From NCBI GenBank assembly GCA_050741915.1, contig JBOGEX010000152.1, positions 1 to 21,689 on the forward strand: a stretch of DNA of 21,689 nucleotides, written 5' to 3'. Both the position numbers and the translations under genes were made by a program. Origin of the DNA: JACCTH01 sp050741915. GTDB taxonomy: Bacteria > Actinomycetota > Acidimicrobiia > Spongiisociales > ZC4RG35. Each line of letters starts with the position of its first letter. Positions within the stretch are counted from its first letter, which is position 1. The notes beneath the pieces are model-generated. The model was given only the letters and a program-made list of their open reading frames with translations. It did no database searches and was not told where the DNA came from. Below are positions 6,770 to 14,320 of the stretch, piece after piece.

Positions 6770-9334
6770 TCAAACCGATAGAGGTTGGTGCTTTCGAATC
6801 GGTAGGCGGCTACGCCATAGCCCGTCGAGCTGTTGATACGCCGCCGCCACCGCTCCGGCGGTGGGGACGAGACCGATTTCACCCACACCCTTGATCCCAT
6901 AGGGGGCATTGGGTTGCGGAGATTCGATGAGGATCACGTCGACCGGAGGCATGTCCTTGGGACGAATGATCTCGAGCGAGCGCAAAGTCATGTTGAGGGG
7001 CCGGCCGTCGGAGTCGCAGGGAAAGTCCTCCGAGAGCGCATAGCCAAGGCCCATGTGAACCGAGCCCTCGATCTGGCCCTCGCACAGGATCGGGTTCATG
7101 ACCCGACCGACATCGTGGGCCGCTATCACCCGCTCGATCTTCCCCGTCTCCCGATCGGCGATCACCAGCTGGGCCGCATAGGAGAAGGTCGAATGGATCA
7201 CCGGGTGCTCGAGTCCTTCGGAGATGCTGTTGGTCCAGTCCACCCGGTACTCGCCCGGATAGTCGACTCCGACCTGGCAACCCCCGGCCAGCGCAGCCTG
7301 GCAGGCGCTCAGTACGGCTCCGGCCCCCATCAACGTCCCCCGCGATCCGGTTGTTTGACCGGTGCCCAGCTCGCGCGAAGTATCGACGATCACCTTGATC
7401 CGACTGGGATCCACCCCCAACTCTTCGGCCGCCACCTGTAACGCAACGGTGTGAATTCCCTGACCCATCTCGGTCCAGCAGTGCCGGACCTCGACGGTGC
7501 CATCGCCCTCGAAGCGCACGACCGCTTTCGCCCACTCCTTGAACCCGTTCCCGAGTCCTGAGTTCTTCAGCCCGAGGCCGAGACCCACGGCCTTCCCGTC
7601 GGCCCGCGCCTGGTCGTAGTGGGGCTTGACCGCATCGAGGCATGCCGCCGCTCCTAGGCATCCGTCGTCCATGATCTGGCCAGGACCCCACACCGCTCCC
7701 GGAGAGATGACATTCCTTTGCCTCATCTGCCATCCGTCGATTCCTGTCTTTTCAGCCAGACGATCCATCACCCCCTCCATGGCAAACTGGGCCTGGTTGG
7801 CCCCGAAGCCGCGGAAGGCACCGCACACCGAATTGTTGGTACGAACGGCGATCGACTCGACGTCGACGGCCGGAACGTGATAGGGACCGGTGGCATGGCC
7901 AGCCGCCCGCTCGAGGACCTTCATCCCCACCGAGGCATAAGGACCCGAATCGCCGATCATCCGCGCCTTGTAGGCGGTGAGCTTGCCCATCTCGTCACAC
8001 CCGGCCCAGACCTCGATACGAATCGGGTGCCGCTTGGGATGGAGGTGGAACGACTGCTCCCGGGTCAGCGTGCACTCCACTGGCCGATCGAGAAGGAAGG
8101 CGGCGAGGGCGGTTTGCGCCTGATTCGAAAGGTCCTCCTTGCCGCCAAAGGCGCCTCCATTGGAGACCAACTCGACCGTGACCCGCTCGGCGGCGATGCC
8201 GAGGACGGATGCGATCTGGTCGCGATCGTCCCACACCCCCTGGCCGCCTGAATAGACATAGAGCTCGCCATCTCCAAAGGGAATGGCGAGCGTCGACTCC
8301 GGTTCGAGGAAGGCCTGCTCGACCCGCTGAGTCGAGAACACCTCGTGCATAGTGAAAGCGGCACCGGCCAGCGCTTCTTCGACCTCCCCCCGCCGGTAGG
8401 CGGAAGTCGAAAGGCGGTTGCCATCGAGACCCCATACGGCGCTCTCCTCCGATTCGAGGGCGGCGACCGGATCGGTGATGGCGGGAAGGACCCGGTAGTC
8501 GACCTCGACCAGGTCGGCGGCCCGCCGGGCGGTGGCCAGGTCTTCTGCTACGACCATGGCCAGAACGTCGCCCGTATAAGAGGTACGTCCGCCTTCGGGG
8601 ATGAAGATCGGCCAGTCCTTGTGAATCAGACCGACCTTGAGCTCACCCGGAACGTCGGCCGCGGTGAACACCGCCACCACTCCGTTTACTGCCGCGGCCG
8701 GGGCGGGGTCGATGCGAACGATGTCGGCGCGGGCGTGGTCGGTCAATCGGAAAGCACCGTGCAGAAGCCCATCGATGGTGAGGTCGTCGATATAACTCCG
8801 ATCCCCCAGCGCCAGAGAGACCGCTTCGTACTTGACCCCGTGCTTGCCGATGCCAGACGGCAGGACCGGCTCCGGTATCGACTCCCCCGAGGCAAGGAGC
8901 TCCACCGCCTCGATGATCTTGGTGTACCCGGTACATCGGCAGAGATGAGCACCGAGGCGGCTCTGGATGGTGGCCCGGTCGAGATCCTTGCCCTTTTGGT
9001 CGAGCAGGGCCTTGGTCCGAACCACGATCCCGGGAGTGCAGAAGCCGCATTGCAGCGCACCGGTGGCGGCGAAGGCGCGCGCAAGGCGGTCGCGCTCGGC
9101 GGGCTCAAAGCCCTCCAGAGTGAGGACGCTCCTTCCCGAGACCTTCGCCATCGACATCTGACAAGAAATCGTTGCCTTGCCATCAACCAGCACTGTGCAA
9201 CAGCCACACTGTCCCGAGGGCGCACATCCGTCCTTGGGGGAGGTAATACCGAGTTCCTCCCGCAAGGCCGCCAAGAGGTGGGGATGGTCCTCCCCAGCCT
9301 GAGCCGGAACTCCATTGAGCGTGAAAGCGATCAT
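6770..9334 (-). CDS. Xanthine-dehydrogenase-type molybdenum hydroxylase, fused [2Fe-2S] + molybdopterin subunit
   Basis: This 854-residue protein joins an iron-sulfur domain (1 to about 150) to the molybdopterin catalytic domains. The first cluster uses Cys37, Cys43, Cys46 and Cys58; the second uses Cys96, Cys99 (QCGFCTPG), Cys132 and Cys134 (CRCTGY). Molybdopterin-binding loops are GGAFGGKE (393-400), GAFRGFG (505-511) and MGQG (623-626), and the catalytic glutamate is Glu819 in GVGE. Such enzymes hydroxylate purines or other N-heterocycles using water. The fused arrangement and length fit the XdhD / so-called selenium-dependent xanthine dehydrogenase branch, which is genomically associated with SsnA. 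There is no FAD gene in its operon, so it must borrow an electron-transfer partner. Its ATG overlaps the TGA of the carbamoylase gene (ATGA, 9331-9334). Substrate is unproven; xanthine or a relative is the best guess. Confidence 0.93.
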   Translation of the reverse strand: MIAFTLNGVPAQAGEDHPHLLAALREELGITSPKDGCAPSGQCGCCTVLVDGKATISCQMSMAKVSGRSVLTLEGFEPAERDRLARAFAATGALQCGFCTPGIVVRTKALLDQKGKDLDRATIQSRLGAHLCRCTGYTKIIEAVELLASGESIPEPVLPSGIGKHGVKYEAVSLALGDRSYIDDLTIDGLLHGAFRLTDHARADIVRIDPAPAAAVNGVVAVFTAADVPGELKVGLIHKDWPIFIPEGGRTSYTGDVLAMVVAEDLATARRAADLVEVDYRVLPAITDPVAALESEESAVWGLDGNRLSTSAYRRGEVEEALAGAAFTMHEVFSTQRVEQAFLEPESTLAIPFGDGELYVYSGGQGVWDDRDQIASVLGIAAERVTVELVSNGGAFGGKEDLSNQAQTALAAFLLDRPVECTLTREQSFHLHPKRHPIRIEVWAGCDEMGKLTAYKARMIGDSGPYASVGMKVLERAAGHATGPYHVPAVDVESIAVRTNNSVCGAFRGFGANQAQFAMEGVMDRLAEKTGIDGWQMRQRNVISPGAVWGPGQIMDDGCLGAAACLDAVKPHYDQARADGKAVGLGLGLKNSGLGNGFKEWAKAVVRFEGDGTVEVRHCWTEMGQGIHTVALQVAAEELGVDPSRIKVIVDTSRELGTGQTTGSRGTLMGAGAVLSACQAALAGGCQVGVDYPGEYRVDWTNSISEGLEHPVIHSTFSYAAQLVIADRETGKIERVIAAHDVGRVMNPILCEGQIEGSVHMGLGYALSEDFPCDSDGRPLNMTLRSLEIIRPKDMPPVDVILIESPQPNAPYGIKGVGEIGLVPTAGAVAAAYQQLDGLWRSRLPIRKHQPLSV

Positions 9335-10266
9335 GGCGGTGGTATCGACCCGCGCTGCTCGGTGATCCTCCGGTAGGCTTCCGGTACCCGATAGCGATCG
9401 AAGTCGAAAAGGCTCTTCTTGTAGAAAGCCGTGTAATCGAAGTCGATCTTGGCCACCGCCAGCTCATCACCCGTAGTGAGGCATTGGGCGATGATCTGGC
9501 CCGACGGACCGATGATGACGGTTTGGGCGAGAGAATCGACCCCCTCCTCGATCCCACCTTTGGCTACCCCCACGACAAAGGCCCCGTTTTGGTAGGCGCC
9601 CGCCTGCATCACCAGGTGATTGTGAAAAGCCTGCAGCGCATTCTGCTGGGGGTCGGGGACGTAATAGAGAGGTGTGTTGTAGCCGATCAGGATGAGCTCG
9701 GCCCCCTGCAGTCCCAGCACCCGATAGGTCTCCGGCCAGCGCCGGTCATTGCAGATCGCCATGCCCACGAATCCCCCAAAACATCTCCAAACCGGAAAAT
9801 CGGTGCCCGGCTCGAAGAAGTGGCGCTCGGCATGCTGAAAGGGCCGCCAGGGCTCATTCGACTCGTGCCCGGGAATGTGAACCTTGCGGTAACGGCCGAC
9901 GATGGACCCATCGCGCTCCACCAGGAGCTGGGTGTTGTGGCGATGGGTAGCTCCGTTGTCATCGACGAAGAGCTCGGCATATCCGAGCGAGAAGCCGACT
10001 CCGAGCCGGCGCGCCTCATCAAAGAGAGGTTTCGTTGCCGGGGACGGCATTTCGGCCTCGAACCAAGATTCGATCTCAACCCGGTCCTCGATGAACCAAC
10101 GGGGAAAGAAGGTGGTCAACGCCAGTTCGGGAAAAACGACCAATTCCGCCCCCCGAGTCGCGCCCTCGGTGAGAAGCGCGGTGAGACGGTCGACTACCTC
10201 AGAACGGGATTCGTCACGGGCGACGGGTCCCATCTGAGCAGCGGCGACGGTAAGCGGCCGGGCCAT
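9331..10266 (-). CDS. N-carbamoyl-D-amino-acid hydrolase-like nitrilase-superfamily enzyme
   Basis: A 311-residue carbon-nitrogen hydrolase. The catalytic Glu-Lys-Cys triad is visible: Glu47 (VVFPELALTTFFPRW), Lys128 (YRKVHIPGH) and Cys172 (AICNDRRWPE). The FPELALTTFFPRW and PFQHAER segments, CNDRRWPETYRVLGLQGAE and GYNTP closely recall Agrobacterium N-carbamoyl-D-amino-acid amidohydrolase, which cleaves the carbamoyl group to give the free amino acid, CO2 and ammonia. ATG 10266 is chosen because its N-terminus aligns residue for residue with that enzyme; GTG 10269 directly before it is possible. An AGAGGTGA ribosome site (10279-10286) overlaps the end of the DUF1015 gene. The stop overlaps the start of the downstream hydroxylase gene. 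No hydantoinase lies beside it, so the ureido substrate must come from another ring-opening enzyme. Confidence 0.92.
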   Translation of the reverse strand: MARPLTVAAAQMGPVARDESRSEVVDRLTALLTEGATRGAELVVFPELALTTFFPRWFIEDRVEIESWFEAEMPSPATKPLFDEARRLGVGFSLGYAELFVDDNGATHRHNTQLLVERDGSIVGRYRKVHIPGHESNEPWRPFQHAERHFFEPGTDFPVWRCFGGFVGMAICNDRRWPETYRVLGLQGAELILIGYNTPLYYVPDPQQNALQAFHNHLVMQAGAYQNGAFVVGVAKGGIEEGVDSLAQTVIIGPSGQIIAQCLTTGDELAVAKIDFDYTAFYKKSLFDFDRYRVPEAYRRITEQRGSIPPP

Positions 10267-10278
10267 CACCTAATTCTG

Positions 10279-11397
10279 TCACCTCTGCACCAGGAAAACA
10301 CCAGATCGGGGCTTGGGCGAGAAAAATGTCGCTTTGGGGGGCATGAATTCCCCCCGGTCCGAATGCTCCATAACGGCCTCGATCGAACAGGGCGCCAGCA
10401 AAAAGCCCACTCCGCCCTTCTCGTTGACCCGCGAGCGCAGCGCTTCCGGGCCGGGAAATCCGGGAACGAACAGGAGACGGGGATCTGTGCGCTCATCCTC
10501 GATGCCGAGGTCGGCAAGGGCCGTACGCGCCAAGGCGGCCACATCGGCCTCGTCGGGCTGGGTGCCCAAATCGAGCATCCACTCCCCGGTCCTGGTCACC
10601 ACGACGGCTTGACCGGCTTGGGGGACGAGTTCGCTCAAGGCGGCGTGCTCGCTTTGCATGGAAGCCCCCACCCAGCGATGGAACGGGTAGACCGACAATT
10701 GGTCGTGTGGAAATGCCACCGCCAAGAAACGACCGCCCCGGGACTCGGGGGGTAGGCCCCGTTTGATAGTTGCCGCTACCCGGTGATGTCCATCGATGAT
10801 GTATGCCCGCTGAATCGAGCTCAGCGCGTCGAGAAGTTCGCGTTCTGAGTCGACAGCCCACACCCGCTGGCGATCACCGTCATCGAGGGACACGTCGAGG
10901 TCTGGGGACCTTCTTCGCAACTTCACCATCGCCTCGTCCATCGCTTGCGACCGGCGATACGCCAAGCCCACCGGTGAGGACGCGAACCCGACGGTCTCGA
11001 AGTAATCGGCCAGATCATCGACCCGATCGGGTCTGGTTGCCTCGTGTGGACTGATGACCAGAGGAAACCGGTCAGCCGGCACATCACCAACCACTCCGAT
11101 CTGTTGGTGACCGCCGCTCTCAATCTCAAGCAGATAGAGCGACGGACTCCGAAACTCCCAGGTCCCGCGCTCCAGTTCTGCCTGCAAATAGGAGTTGGCC
11201 TGGGCCCGCCTTCCGTGGTAGTCGAGGTCGCTGTCGTCACCTTCGGAAGGGGTGCCATTGAGAAAGCTGCGAGGATGCGCCAGGCCGTGGGCTCGCCGCT
11301 CGGAAGGGTTGAGAAGGTCGTAGGCAGGACTGACGATCTCTCGGGCTTGCTCGGATCGGACCAGACCGGCTGCGACCGGATGGAGCCAGACGTTCAC
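10279..11397 (-). CDS. DUF1015 family protein
   Basis: A 372-residue cytosolic protein of the DUF1015 family. Hallmarks are an N-terminal VSPAYDLLNPSERR motif, PRSFLNG, YLLEIE, SPHEATRPDRVDD, the invariant DGHHR (residues 202-206), FPHDQLSVYPFHR and the C-terminal MPPKATFFSPKPRSGV. The biochemical function is not established to my knowledge. Genes of this family are often next to serA, as here. The DGHHR motif recalls the GxHR motif of ParB/sulfiredoxin-fold enzymes, some of which phosphorylate free serine, so a small-molecule kinase or nucleotide-binding role is conceivable; this is inference. The gene starts with GTG, overlapping the serA-like TGA (GTGA, 11394-11397). A 9- to 12-bp gap leads to the carbamoylase gene, so it is inside the operon. 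Confidence 0.92.
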   Translation of the reverse strand: MNVWLHPVAAGLVRSEQAREIVSPAYDLLNPSERRAHGLAHPRSFLNGTPSEGDDSDLDYHGRRAQANSYLQAELERGTWEFRSPSLYLLEIESGGHQQIGVVGDVPADRFPLVISPHEATRPDRVDDLADYFETVGFASSPVGLAYRRSQAMDEAMVKLRRRSPDLDVSLDDGDRQRVWAVDSERELLDALSSIQRAYIIDGHHRVAATIKRGLPPESRGGRFLAVAFPHDQLSVYPFHRWVGASMQSEHAALSELVPQAGQAVVVTRTGEWMLDLGTQPDEADVAALARTALADLGIEDERTDPRLLFVPGFPGPEALRSRVNEKGGVGFLLAPCSIEAVMEHSDRGEFMPPKATFFSPKPRSGVFLVQR

Positions 11398-12605
11398 TGG
11401 GAAGGGAGATCGCGAACGCTGGCAAATATCACATCTGGATTGCGCTTCACCGACTCGAGCACCGCAAAGGGAATTTCACCTTGCACGTGGATGCTGGCCA
11501 CCGATGCCCCTGCCCCGGAAAACACCTCGTTCTTCATCTCCTGCACGTTCAGGCCCGCTTCTCGCAGAGCTCCCAGCACGGTCGAAAGCACGCCGACGCG
11601 GTCGAAGTGGCGCACAACCAAGAGCGATCCCAGCGGAGCCGCCGGGGTGAGGTTCACAACATTGCGGGCGATCCCTCGTTCGTAGTCCTTGATCATGTCC
11701 ACCACTTCGGCCGCGATCGCCTCCTGGGCCTGGCTCGTCGACGCGCCGATGTGGTGGGTGGTGTAGACCCGCGGGTGGCTGACCAGCTTTGAGTCGAACG
11801 GCCCCGTTCCGGAACCGGGCTCGCCCGAGAAGACGTCAAGTCCCACTCGCAGCTGCTTCTCGTCAATGACATCGATGAGCGCTTCCTCGTCGATCACATC
11901 TCCCCGACTGGTGTTGATGAGTATTGATCCGGACCCCAACTTGCTCAGAAATGAAGCGTCGACCAGATGCTTTGTCTCGGTCGACCCGGGGAGGTGCAAG
12001 GTGACGATGTCGGATTGTTCAAGCAGGGAGCTGAGATCTGGAACCATCGCCACGCCGATCTCTTTCATCCGCTCCTGCGTCTGTTGATCGCGGCCCTTCT
12101 CGATTGCGAGCAGCCTGAGGCCGAACCCCGCGGCTCGTTCGGCTACGGCCAGGCCAATTTGTCCCAGGCCGACGATTCCCAGGGTTTTCCCCATCAGGCC
12201 TTCCGAACGTGAGAACTCCTTCTTGTTCCAGGTTCCCCGACGAGCCTCGAGGACGTTCTCGGGGATTCGACGGTCGATCGCCAGGATCAGGCCCAAAGTG
12301 AGCTCTGCCACCGCCACCGCGTTCTTTCCCGGAACATTGGCCACGAAGACGGCGCGGGCTGCTGCCGCCTCGCTGTCGATGGTGTTGTGTCCCGCACCGG
12401 CTCTGATCACGAGCCCGAGCGGTCCCGTTTCGTCGAAAACCTCGGCTGGCACCCTGGTCGAACGCACGACGAGCACATCGGCAGTCTTGACCGCCGATGA
12501 CAGATCACCCGATTCGAGCTGAGGCCGGTAGTCGATGGCAAAGCCCGATGATTCCAAGGCATCGCGGCCCGACTGTTCGAAAGTGTCGGCGATCAGGACT
12601 CGCAT
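11394..12605 (-). CDS. serA: D-3-phosphoglycerate dehydrogenase-like NAD-dependent 2-hydroxyacid dehydrogenase with ACT domain
   Basis: A 403-residue D-isomer 2-hydroxyacid dehydrogenase. The Rossmann motif is GLGQIG (146-151). The catalytic residues are Arg234 (NTSRGDVIDE), Glu262 (VFSGEP) and His285 (HHIGAST). Residues 327 to about 400 form an ACT domain (LLVVRHFDRVGVLSTVLGAL), the usual regulatory domain of SerA, which oxidises 3-phosphoglycerate at the first step of serine synthesis. ATG 12605 is chosen because family homology begins at MRVLIADTF; the open frame runs further upstream only through a repeat-rich segment. It is the first gene of the minus-strand operon with DUF1015, carbamoylase and molybdenum hydroxylase. 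This context leaves open that it acts on a three-carbon hydroxyacid in catabolism rather than being the housekeeping SerA. Confidence 0.92.
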   Translation of the reverse strand: MRVLIADTFEQSGRDALESSGFAIDYRPQLESGDLSSAVKTADVLVVRSTRVPAEVFDETGPLGLVIRAGAGHNTIDSEAAAARAVFVANVPGKNAVAVAELTLGLILAIDRRIPENVLEARRGTWNKKEFSRSEGLMGKTLGIVGLGQIGLAVAERAAGFGLRLLAIEKGRDQQTQERMKEIGVAMVPDLSSLLEQSDIVTLHLPGSTETKHLVDASFLSKLGSGSILINTSRGDVIDEEALIDVIDEKQLRVGLDVFSGEPGSGTGPFDSKLVSHPRVYTTHHIGASTSQAQEAIAAEVVDMIKDYERGIARNVVNLTPAAPLGSLLVVRHFDRVGVLSTVLGALREAGLNVQEMKNEVFSGAGASVASIHVQGEIPFAVLESVKRNPDVIFASVRDLPSQ

Positions 12606-12615
12606 AAGGCGGCAA

Positions 12616-12624
12616 TCGTAAAGT
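12616..12624. promoter_or_regulatory. Possible overlapping divergent -10 elements
   Basis: A TAAAGT on the plus strand (12619-12624) ends 7 nt before GTG 12631. A TACGAT on the minus strand (12616-12621) ends 10 nt before the serA-like ATG. Both would give leaderless or nearly leaderless mRNAs from the two divergent operons. No good -35 boxes are visible, so this is tentative. Confidence 0.3.
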
Positions 12625-12627
12625 GCC

Positions 12628-14199
12628 GTGGTGACCGGCGACGCCCCCCTCGGCCCTTCGGGCCACTCCCCCCAACGTGTTTCTCCCCCCGAAGGGGGGA
12701 GTGCCGGCGAAGCCGGGAGGGGGGAACTCTCGCTGGGGGGAAAAACCTCGCTTCTCGGCCTCTGTGACGAAGTCCAGGACCAGGCGGTTCTCGAGCGCGC
12801 GATCGAGCGTTTCCGCCGCCAGCAGATACTGCTTCCGACGTTTGCCGACTTGGCCCGACCCACGGCAGCGGTGAATGACGGAGTCGATCCCGACTCGCCT
12901 GACCCTCGCAACCTCTTTCGAGTCCACTGGCACAACGATCACACCCGCCGCTCCTTGACCGAGGTCCCCGATCACGTCGTGGTGCCCAACGAGCTAACGG
13001 GGATCGAAGCCACGGTGGTGATGGCTCTGGGAAATCGGTTTCCGATGATTCGGGCGCACAAGGTGCTGGCGGCCTACGCCTGTTTAGCGCCCCGGATTGT
13101 CACCGGCGCTTTTGATCCGAGTACCGACCGAGCCGTCTGGCCGTCAACGGGCAACTATGCCCGCGGCGGGGTAGCCATCAGCCGCATCATGGACTCCCGG
13201 GGGGTAGCGGTGCTCCCCGAGGGGATGAGCCGGGAAAGATTCGAATGGCTCGATAGCTGGATCACAGAACCCGCCGACGTGATTCGCACGCCCGGGACCG
13301 AGTCGAACGTCAAGGAGATCTACGACACCTGCGCTCAGCTTGCCCGTGATCCTCACAACGTGATCCTCAACCAGTTCTCTGAGTTCGGGAACCACCTCGC
13401 CCACTTTCAGATCACCGGGACCGCCATGCAGCGAATCTTCCAGGCCAGCGGGGGGAAACGACTGGCGGCCTTTGTCGCCGCCTCTGGTTCAGCGGGAACG
13501 CTTGGTGCCGGCGACTACTTGAAGGAGGTGTTTTCGAGCCGGATTGTGGCCGTGGAGGCTCTGGAGTGCCCGACCATGCTTTACAACGGTTACGGCGAAC
13601 ACAACATCCAGGGGATCGGTGACAAACATATTCCCCTGATCCACAACGCCTCCAACACCGACGACGTCGTCGCGATCACCGACCGCGCCACCGATCACCT
13701 GCTGCTCGCCTTCAACACGGAAGCCGGGCGGGAGTATCTACGTGGTCGGGGTGTCGACCCTACCGGTCTCGAGAATCTGGGGCTGTCGTCGATCGCCAAC
13801 CTTCTGGCGGCCGTCCGAGTGGCCAAACACCACCGGCTCGGTAGGAGTGATGTAATCCTCACCGTGGCGACTGATGGGGCCGAGATGTATGGCTCTGAAA
13901 TCGACCGCATTTTGGACCGGGACTTTTCGAATGGATACGGGTCCCGCCAGGTCGACGCGAGCTTCCAGGAGTTCCTGTCAGCGAGCCAAACCGGGGACTA
14001 TCTCCAGCTGGACGATGCCGGTCGTCGGCGAATTTTCAACCTGGGTTATTACACCTGGGTCGAACAGCAAGGCGTCCCCTTCCCAGACTTCGAGGCTCGG
14101 CGGGAGCAGAAGTGGTGGCAGGATCTGCGACCTCTCCTCGAACGTTGGGATGCGCTGATCATCGAGTTCAACGAGCAGACGGGGGTGAGCCACGAATAG
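12628..14199 (+). CDS. PLP-dependent fold-type II (cysteine synthase-like) enzyme
   Basis: The open frame codes 523 residues. Recognisable protein starts near residue 53 (AVLERAIERFRRQQILLPTF). The likely PLP lysine is Lys145 (MIRAHKVLAAY), followed by a substrate-binding loop PSTGNYARGGVA (172-183) and a glycine-rich phosphate loop GSAGTLGAG, as in cysteine synthase and ammonia-lyase relatives. It differs from true cysteine synthases in length and in the HWHNDHTRRSLTEVPDHV block, so an elimination (lyase) reaction on an amino acid is likely; the substrate is unknown. Only GTG 12628 and GTG 12631 offer standard starts, and these put a hairpin-rich repeat (12652-12716) into the coding region. 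A CTG at 12733 after a GGGAGGGGGG tract is an alternative. It is the first gene of the plus-strand operon and is followed by a second PLP enzyme. Confidence 0.87.
   Translation: MVTGDAPLGPSGHSPQRVSPPEGGSAGEAGRGELSLGGKTSLLGLCDEVQDQAVLERAIERFRRQQILLPTFADLARPTAAVNDGVDPDSPDPRNLFRVHWHNDHTRRSLTEVPDHVVVPNELTGIEATVVMALGNRFPMIRAHKVLAAYACLAPRIVTGAFDPSTDRAVWPSTGNYARGGVAISRIMDSRGVAVLPEGMSRERFEWLDSWITEPADVIRTPGTESNVKEIYDTCAQLARDPHNVILNQFSEFGNHLAHFQITGTAMQRIFQASGGKRLAAFVAASGSAGTLGAGDYLKEVFSSRIVAVEALECPTMLYNGYGEHNIQGIGDKHIPLIHNASNTDDVVAITDRATDHLLLAFNTEAGREYLRGRGVDPTGLENLGLSSIANLLAAVRVAKHHRLGRSDVILTVATDGAEMYGSEIDRILDRDFSNGYGSRQVDASFQEFLSASQTGDYLQLDDAGRRRIFNLGYYTWVEQQGVPFPDFEARREQKWWQDLRPLLERWDALIIEFNEQTGVSHE
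12652..12716. repeat. Triple-hairpin GC repeat
   Basis: Three short perfect hairpins in a row with TTC or GAA loops: GGCCC-ttc-GGGCC (12652-12664), CTCCCCCC-gaa-GGGGGGAG (12683-12701) and CCGGC-gaa-GCCGG (12704-12716). An ACTCCCCCC at 12665-12673 can also pair with 12694-12702. The pattern looks like an intergenic palindromic repeat, yet it lies inside the only open frame available for the N-terminus of the PLP enzyme. Confidence 0.8.
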
Positions 14200-14320
14200 A
14201 GGCGAGAGCGCCAATCCCTTTATCCGTTACCGATGGCTTCTCGACTCATACCGGAAGGCGCTCTCGGCCGGATGGAGTGATCAGCAGTTCGTCGATCTGG
14301 TCGAGACCCTCAACCACGCC
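14189..14320 (+). other. Probable N-terminal coding extension of the second PLP gene without a standard start codon
   Basis: In frame with the gene below, this segment reads NPFIRYRWLLDSYRKAL, then SAGWSDQQFVDLVETLNHA, which looks like genuine N-terminal protein sequence of the threonine-synthase-like family. An in-frame TGA at 14186-14188 closes the frame, and no ATG, GTG or TTG occurs before GTG 14321. ACG 14192, ATC 14222 and CTG 14297 are the only near-starts. Either a non-standard start, a frameshift from the upstream gene or a mutated start codon must be involved. Confidence 0.65.

Noticed and set aside
6507..6894. Plus-strand small frames across the MITE and terminator
   Set aside because: They run through inverted repeats and a terminator hairpin and resemble nothing. 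The region is non-coding.
6770..9334. Selenocysteine in the so-called selenium-dependent hydroxylase
   Set aside because: No in-frame TGA occurs. In this family selenium, where present, is a labile cofactor and not selenocysteine, and nothing here proves it is used.
8345..10755. Long plus-strand frames opposite the hydroxylase and carbamoylase genes
   Set aside because: They are antisense frames typical of GC-rich coding DNA, with no family-like motifs. The minus-strand genes carry clear catalytic residues.
12606..12935. Longer start for the serA-like gene
   Set aside because: The extension is the antisense of the repeat and of the PLP gene 5' region. SerA homology begins exactly at ATG 12605.
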